Shown here: one piece after another, positions 57,892-64,000 of the stretch
Position numbering within the stretch: position 1 is the first letter of the stretch
How the letters are laid out: the number at the start of each line of letters is the position of its first letter
Source: Chenopodium formosanum
Lineage: Eukaryota; Streptophyta; Magnoliopsida; Caryophyllales; Amaranthaceae
DNA length: 64,000 bases
Direction: 5' to 3'
Assembly (NCBI GenBank): GCA_024500155.1
Contig: CM044877.1
Location: forward strand, 21,718,001-21,782,000
Notes under the pieces: generated by a model
Databases searched by the model: none
The model's input: only the letters and a program-made list of their open reading frames with translations
Told to the model about the DNA's origin: nothing
Made by a program: the position numbers and the translations under genes

Positions 57892-58137
57892 ATGCCAAGA
57901 AAGAAGACCTATGTGAAAGGAAAGGGTAAAGAAAAGATGGTGTATAGGGAGAAACAACCGAAGAAGTTCAAGAAAGGTGAAAGGGGTGAAAGTTCGACTA
58001 GGGGTGTGACGGTTCGGGCTACAAAAGACACACTAATGGTGAAGGCCGACCTAATTGAGCAAGAGAAGGATGTTCCTAAAGAGAAGAGGGATAAGATCAA
58101 TAGTGCTTTGCTTATATATAATTTTTATTTAAAATAA
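57892..58137 (+). CDS. Conserved basic tail of the antisense protein (element 2)
   Basis: An 81-codon ORF whose first 67 residues differ from the element 1 tail (11342-11135) at only three positions, while about half of the DNA differences I saw are silent. The homology begins slightly upstream of its Met, at TTTAAGACTCCTAA, so this is the 3' part of a larger protein and not a free gene. It is Lys/Arg/Glu-rich and could bind nucleic acid. The element 1 stop (TAG) is AAG here, which extends the ORF by some 13 codons. Confidence 0.6.
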   Translation: MPRKKTYVKGKGKEKMVYREKQPKKFKKGERGESSTRGVTVRATKDTLMVKADLIEQEKDVPKEKRDKINSALLIYNFYLK

Positions 58138-58723
58138 GGCATTTGATGCCAATATTTGTAATCGCATTTATTTTAATTATAACACATTTATTTCAGCCTT
58201 AAAAATAAAAATGACTTTTATTTATTATTTATTTATCCGAGTCAAGGAGTCGAACGCAATGGAAGAACGAAAATAAAAACTCGAACAATGAATTCGTAAC
58301 AAATGCGCCAATAAATAAAACGGGAAACTGAAAATCCACCGTGTCACGGTGAAAGGGTCTCGTGACACGGTACAAATTCCCGCGTCATGGCAAAAAATTT
58401 TTTTTATTTTTTTTTTGACTGACAGGGGTGACGTGGCACGGGAGGTTCCCTTTCCTTTTTTCCGTTCAAAGGTTGCCGTGACACGGGAACTTCTCCCGTC
58501 AGACGGGATGAAATCCCGTGTCGCGGCATTTTTTCTCTTTTTTTTTTTATTTTTTTTATTTTTTTATTTTGTCGTGACGCAATGCTGAACCGACGCGAAT
58601 ATTAGATCAACAGAGGGAGGATTTTTTTATTTTAAAGTGGTCGGGCCCCCTTGAGGGGTTGCCTACGTATCCTAAAAAGGAATCAGGCCAGACGTAGGTC
58701 TATTGGGTCATGAACCCATGCGA
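58138..58723 (-). other. Post-pol spacer of element 2 with arrays
   Basis: Equivalent of 10532-11134. Palindromes start at 58339, 58360 and 58380 (two changed) and 58476, 58496 and 58516. T-tracts near 58391-58418 and 58535-58565 match the A-tracts of element 1. A GCCTACGTATCC block near 58660 is the conserved post-pol motif. No gene. Confidence 0.75.
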
Positions 58724-61700
58724 CTAGGCGTAGAATTTCTTGAGTTGATCCAATTTGGTTAAATTATGGAAGCCGTTACCGTCTATGTCTACCAATTGTG
58801 CCGCTCCGCCAGACAGGATGGTTTTAACAATGTACGGGCCTGACCAGTTCGGTCTGAATTTGCCTCTTGGATCTAACACATTTTTACGAAGTGCCTTAAG
58901 CACTAGGTCACCCTCTTTGATATTCCTGGTCTTGACTTTTTAATTAAAATGTCGTGCCATACGCTGTTGGTAGGTTTGGACATGATGCAAAGCTGCCAAG
59001 CGTTTTTCATCAAGCAAGACCAATTCGTCGTATCTTGCTCTAATCCAGTTGACTTCATCTAGTTGGCTTTCCAATGCGATTCAAAGAGAAGGTATCTCGA
59101 GCTCCATTGGTTGTACAGCTTCAACGCCATAGACCAAAGAGAAAGGGGTAGCCCCTGTCGATGTACGAACAGAAGTTCGATAACCCCAAAGGGCGAAATG
59201 TAGCTTACTTGGCCAATCCTTATAATTTTCCGTCATCTTTTCGATGATAGTTTTCACATTTTTGTTGGCCGATTCGACTGCTCCGTTTGTCTATGGTCTG
59301 TAAGGCGATGATCGGTGATGTTTGATATGATATTTCTGCAACAATTCCGCGCATTTGGCTTGGAAATGTGTTCCATTGTCACTGATCATCTCATGTGGTA
59401 CCCCATAGCGGCATATAATATTTTTCTCAATGAATTGAGCTACGTGTTTTGCCGTCAGCTTGGCATATGAGGCTTCCTCGACCCATTTGGTGAAGTAGTC
59501 GATTGCTACGAGAATGAATTCATGCCCCCCTTGTCCTGGTGGTGTTATTTTTCCAATGATGTCAATGCCCCAAGTGGAGAAAGGCCATGGAGAAGTATAC
59601 GTGTAGAGAAGCGAAGGTGGAACATGCTGTAAGTTTGCATAGATTTGACATTTCATACATTTCTTGACGTACTCGTGACAATCTCTCTCCATAGTAGTTC
59701 AATAGTAACCTTGTCGTTGGATCTTTTGGACTAGCATCTTTGCATTCATGTGAGTTCCACATATACCAGCATGAAGGTTTTCCATGGTTTTATGTGCTTC
59801 TTTCTTGGCTATACATAAGAGATTCCTTCCCGTTGCGGTTCTCTTGTGGAGTTCTCCCCTGATGAGCACATACTGTGAGGCCAGGAGCCTCAAAGCACGG
59901 CGTGCCCTTTTATCAGTATTAGGAGGATATTCTGTTTTTGTCACATAATTAAGGATGTCTGTATACCATGGTTCTTCATCTTCTTCCTGTGGTTCTTGTT
60001 CATCGTCAAGTGGATGAACATAAGTTGGCTCATATCTTCTCTCTATGGTCAGTGGCATTCTGATCGTGTTAGCTGGAATTCGCACCATTGATGCTAACTT
60101 AGCTAGTGCGTCGGCGAACTGGTTTTCTTCTCTTGGCAAATATGTATATTCCACTTCATCTAGTTGCTCCGTGAGAGTTTCTTAATGAGCTTGATACGTA
60201 GCGAGACTTTCACTTCCCACTTTCCATCTCTTGGAGATTTGGTTAATGATTAGTGAAGAATCACCGTAGATTATGAGTTTCTTGATTCCCAAGGCGATAG
60301 CTGTTTCTAATCCCAAAATGCATGCTTCATATTCTGCGGCATTGTTGGTGACATCAAAGTCGAGCTTCATGGAAATTGGGATGTATTCTTCATTGGGCGA
60401 TACGAGCAAGACTCCCACACCACATCCTTTTTGGTTTGAAGCTCCATCGAAATAGAGCGTCCAACTATCGTCTTCGGTCATGAGTAAATCTTCGTCAGGG
60501 AAATCGTACTCATCTTGTTCTTTTTCAGCTTCTTCTAGCGGAGAGTCTGCTAAGAAGTCAGAAACTGCAGAACCTTTGATGACCTTTTGTGGCACAAATC
60601 TCAAGTCAAATTGAGCTAGATTGACTATCCACCTTGATAATCTGCCGTTGAGTGTTGCTTTCTCGAACAGGTATTTGAGAGGATCCATCTTAGACACGAC
60701 ATGCACTGTATGAGTGAGCATGTAATGTCTTAGTTTATGTGCGGCCCATACAAGTGCGAGACACAACTTCTCGAGTGGCGTGTATTGCGTCTCATATCCT
60801 TGGAGTTTCTTGCTCAGGTAATAGATTGCATTCTCCTTGCTTTCGATCTCTTGTGCTAGCATTGCCCCCATCGTTTCTCTTGTGACTGTAAGGTAGAGTT
60901 GAAGAGGAAAGTCAGGTATTGCTGGCGCTAGCACAGGTGGGTTTGTCAAATACTCTTTGATTTTGTCGAAAGCCTTTTGGCAGTCATCATCCCATGTGAC
61001 TGGGACATTATTCTTAAGCTTCTTGAATATAGGTTCACATATTGCTGTGAGCTTTGATATGAACCTACTTATATACTGCAACCTTCCAATGAAGCCTCGA
61101 ATCTCCTTCTCATTTTTGGGTGGTGGCATAGCCATGATCGCTTTTACTTTTGAAGGATCTATTTCAATCCCTCGGGAACTGATCACATATCCAAGTAATT
61201 TGCCTGACGTGACTCCGAATGCAAATTTTGCTGGATTTAATCTCATGTTGTACTTACGGAGTCTTTCAAAAAACTTGCGAAGTGCGACGATATGGCCTGG
61301 GCGATCTTTAGACTTGACAATCATATCATCGACATAGACCTCCATCTCTTTGTGCATCATGTCATGTAACAATGTCGTAGCTGCTCTTTGGTAGGTGGCA
61401 CCCGCGTTTTTTCAACCCGAATGGCATTATTGTATAGCAATATGTACCCCACTGTGTGATGAATGTGGTTTTCTCCATGTCTTCTTCGGCTATCAATACC
61501 TGATTATATCCGGCGTAACCATCCATGAATGATAGGAGTGCATGGTTTGCTGTATTATTGACCAGAATGTCAATGTGAGGTAGAGGGAACCCATCTTTTG
61601 GGCTTGCTTTATTGAGATCCCTGTAATCAACACACATTCTGACCCTTCCATCCTTCTTTGGAACTGGGACCACATTTGCTATCCATTCCGGATACTTGGA

Positions 61701-64000
61701 TACTCTGATGAAACCTGCGGCCAATTGCTTCCTGATTTCTTCCTTGATTTTGAGAGCCACATCTGGTTTCATTCGGCGCAGCTTTTGTTTGACAGGCTTC
61801 ATACCTGGAATAAGTGGTATAGTATGCTGAGCTATATCCCTGTCAATTCCTGGCATATCTTGGTATGACCAAGCAAATACATCAACAAATTCACTAAGCA
61901 AGTTAATTAGCTCTTTGCGTTCATCTTGACTTAGTGTTAATCCAATTTTTACTTCTTTAACAGTCGTATCATTGGAAATGTTAACTGTTTCTGTATCTTC
62001 AATAACTGCTGTTTTATTTTCGTGTTCTTCCATTGCTTTTATTATTTCTTTGTCATTTTTATCATTAGCAAAGCAATATTGATCAAGGCTAGGGGAATGG
62101 CACGCATCGTAAGCAAAGGTACTCATTTTATTGAATTCACTGGCTAATACATCAAGAGAGGCAAGGCCAGCTGCGACCTCACCAGAATTATTAGGACTAA
62201 GCTAGAAGGATAGGACTCAACAAGAGACTCAGGGTTGAACTCTATAGCAGAAATAGGGTCAGCCTCAGACTCTAAGGACTCATCTACAGACTTAGACTCA
62301 GACTCGGACTCGGACTCGGACCCAGACGATTCAGACTCATCAAACATAGGACCCTCGCCAGCGGTTATTTCCAACTTCTCTCTACTCGGCGTAGTGATCC
62401 TCAATGTCTTACGCCATCCCCTTGAAATGTTGTCAGCTTGGACGATTAACTCGGAGGGGTCAAAATCCTTGTTTGCTATGACGGCTTGAACGAGCTCAGA
62501 GTTATCATTGTAGACCGGCTTGGATTCATTCTTCTCCATTCCAAAAAGAAGGTTGATTCCCAGATCATCAGAGTTCAGGCTAGTTGACTTCTCGACTGTG
62601 GAGAGCTCTTCATCGATGAAGTCACAATCGAGGAACACCTCAAATCCCGGTTCACGGATCCCATTATGGACAAATGGTTAAGGGAATTCATAGCATGGGA
62701 AGTCTTCCCCTTCTTTGATGTACTGGCCGTTGAGAGTGAACGGATATGGATCCATGGCCATTTCCGTCTTCGTGATTCGAGCGTTTTTGCGAGCCTTCAT
62801 TTTCAACGCAGCTTGTTTCAGATCTTCCTTTGTCGACTCGAATCCTAAGCCGAAAGTGTCCTTCTTGAGCGCACCAGGATGGCCCCAAGATTTAGCCATT
62901 TTCTTCTTGAGCCCAAGGGTCATTCCAGGGAAGTGACCTTGCTTCTTCAGAATGGCGTTGATACTGGTATTTGAGTAGGGATCGAAGTTGAGATGGCACC
63001 TTTCCTCTTCTTCGAACACAAGAACATCATCTAGTGAAAACCCCAACAGATCTTCATCTTCCTCGTCATATTCAACATGGACGATAAGAGTATCAATAAC
63101 TTGAATGCGCATAGGAGAAGCGTCGATGGTAATCGGGACCCCTCCAACTATGGCTTTCACTTTCTGGTGAAGCGATGACGGAATCGCCTTTAGCTCATGA
63201 AGCCAAGGGCGTCCTAATAACAGATTGAAAAAGGCCTTAATGTCCACCACCTGAAATTTGGTGCGACGTTCAATGGCCCCAATAGTTATATTCAGTATGA
63301 TAGTACCCACGGCTTGACGGTGAGTATTATCATAGGCTCGAATTCCTTGAGTGGAGGGAGTCAATTCTTCATTCTTTATGCCCAACTTCTTTGCAGTACG
63401 GAGTGGGCACACATTGATTGCAGAGCCATTATCAACCAGGCTCATAGGAACATTCATCTGCCTACACACTATAGTGAGCTGTAAGGCCTTATTATGTTGG
63501 TCTCCTTCCGGGGGTAGATCCTTATCAGAAAAGGAAATCAGATTGCTAGTACTCGGCAACTCAGTAGTGAGAAAGTTGACCAATCCTTGAGGAGTCATGT
63601 CATCATCAACTCCTATCATCACCAGAGCATTCATCACAGCCTTTCGATGCTCGTGGAAAGTGGCTTAAAGCTTCCATACATTCATATCCACCTTGGTCTT
63701 TTGTAGTTGTTTGACCACATCGCTATTTATAGGATCGATGGGATCAACTATCGGTTGTGATTGTGGTGGAGGTGGAGGTGGGTTAGGTTGTTGTAACCGT
63801 CCACTTCTGGTGAGAACCTTGACCTCAAGGTCCTCCCAAACATCTTCACTGGTGCCGAGAGACGAACAGGCTATGTCTTTTAGATAAACGTCTTCATCAT
63901 CACTATCTCAGATCCCATTAACTTCTTCAGTGCTTGAGATAAATACAACTTCCGGCAGAGGTTCATTCACAGGTTGAATGAGTATTGACGGATCAAAAGA
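58724..64000 (-). pseudogene. Gag-Pol pseudogene of element 2 (N-terminus outside the window)
   Basis: Minus-strand homologue of the element 1 polyprotein from about its residue 446 to the C-terminal KKFYA. It keeps recognisable protease (VDNGSA), reverse transcriptase (YVDDMIV), both RNase H regions and integrase. Breaks seen: in-frame stops near 63908, 63664, 62678, 60182, 59700, 59291, 59080 and 58940; frameshifts near 61395 (one extra A in an A run) and around 62180. Many stops are TGG to TGA or CGA to TGA, as expected from deaminated methylcytosine. It cannot make a working polyprotein, though the enzymes could be supplied by a relative such as element 1. Confidence 0.93.

Larger units (their letters stand above)
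53251..64000 (-). mobile_element. Second Tat-family element (element 2), inverted, continues past the window
   Basis: Homologous to element 1 over its whole visible length but in the opposite orientation. On the plus strand the order is 3' LTR (53251-54962), polypurine tract (54966-54976), tandem repeats (55160-55605), antisense leader and genes (about 55880-58137), post-pol spacer and gag-pol (58724-64000). The right edge of the window corresponds to about 5282 of element 1, so roughly 4.3 kb including the 5' LTR is outside. It is older: pol has many stops and two or more frameshifts. The left flank ends GTTAG, the expected target duplication to look for beyond the other LTR. It is inserted in the MULE pseudogene. 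Confidence 0.94.

Overview
This window is nuclear DNA of a flowering plant, most likely a eudicot. It is AT-rich, split by many GT-AG introns and dense in plant transposable elements. I cannot name the species. The only complete host gene I can support is a 19-exon nuclear gene for mitochondrial elongation factor G at 23801-37998 (+). Its exons join without a break into 753 codons plus a stop.

Left part (1-19330). A decayed endogenous caulimovirid lies on the minus strand, with coat protein at 17573-19330 and movement protein at 1-965. It is cut by a very young Ty3/gypsy element of the Tat lineage, called element 1 here (966-17572, target duplication AGTCC). Both LTRs are 1689 bp and I saw one difference between them. 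The element has a tRNA-Arg-type primer site, an unbroken 2194-codon Gag-Pol ORF with two RNase H domains, and a block of antisense genes between pol and the 3' LTR.

Middle (19331-43492). A LINE relic is split by a Helitron, which is itself split by a MITE with a perfect 9-bp target duplication. Two more MITEs lie just upstream of the EF-G gene. EF-G introns carry three Stowaway-like MITEs and a long fold-back element that contains a further insertion. Downstream are a two-exon relic of a peroxisomal multifunctional-protein gene broken by a CT/AT microsatellite, a 1.06-kb mariner-type element and another MITE.

Right part (43493-64000). There is a heavily decayed Ty1/copia element on the minus strand, then a MULE transposase pseudogene. 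A second Tat element of the same family (element 2, minus strand, from 53251 past the window edge) is inserted into the MULE. Its pol is full of stops.

The most unusual signal is a set of arrays of an 11-bp palindrome, CCGTG-T/A-CACGG with the variant CCGTC-T/A-GACGG. Copies are spaced 20-21 bp apart, two helical turns. They fill the LTR promoters and the non-coding parts of both Tat elements; I saw none in the gag-pol coding sequence or elsewhere in the window. The antisense genes of the two elements share a leader, a leader intron and a basic C-terminal tail, but the body between them is unrelated: a DUF7745-type protein in element 1 and a plant-mobile-domain protein in element 2. A self-encoded DNA-binding or anti-silencing system is a reasonable hypothesis, but it is not proven here.
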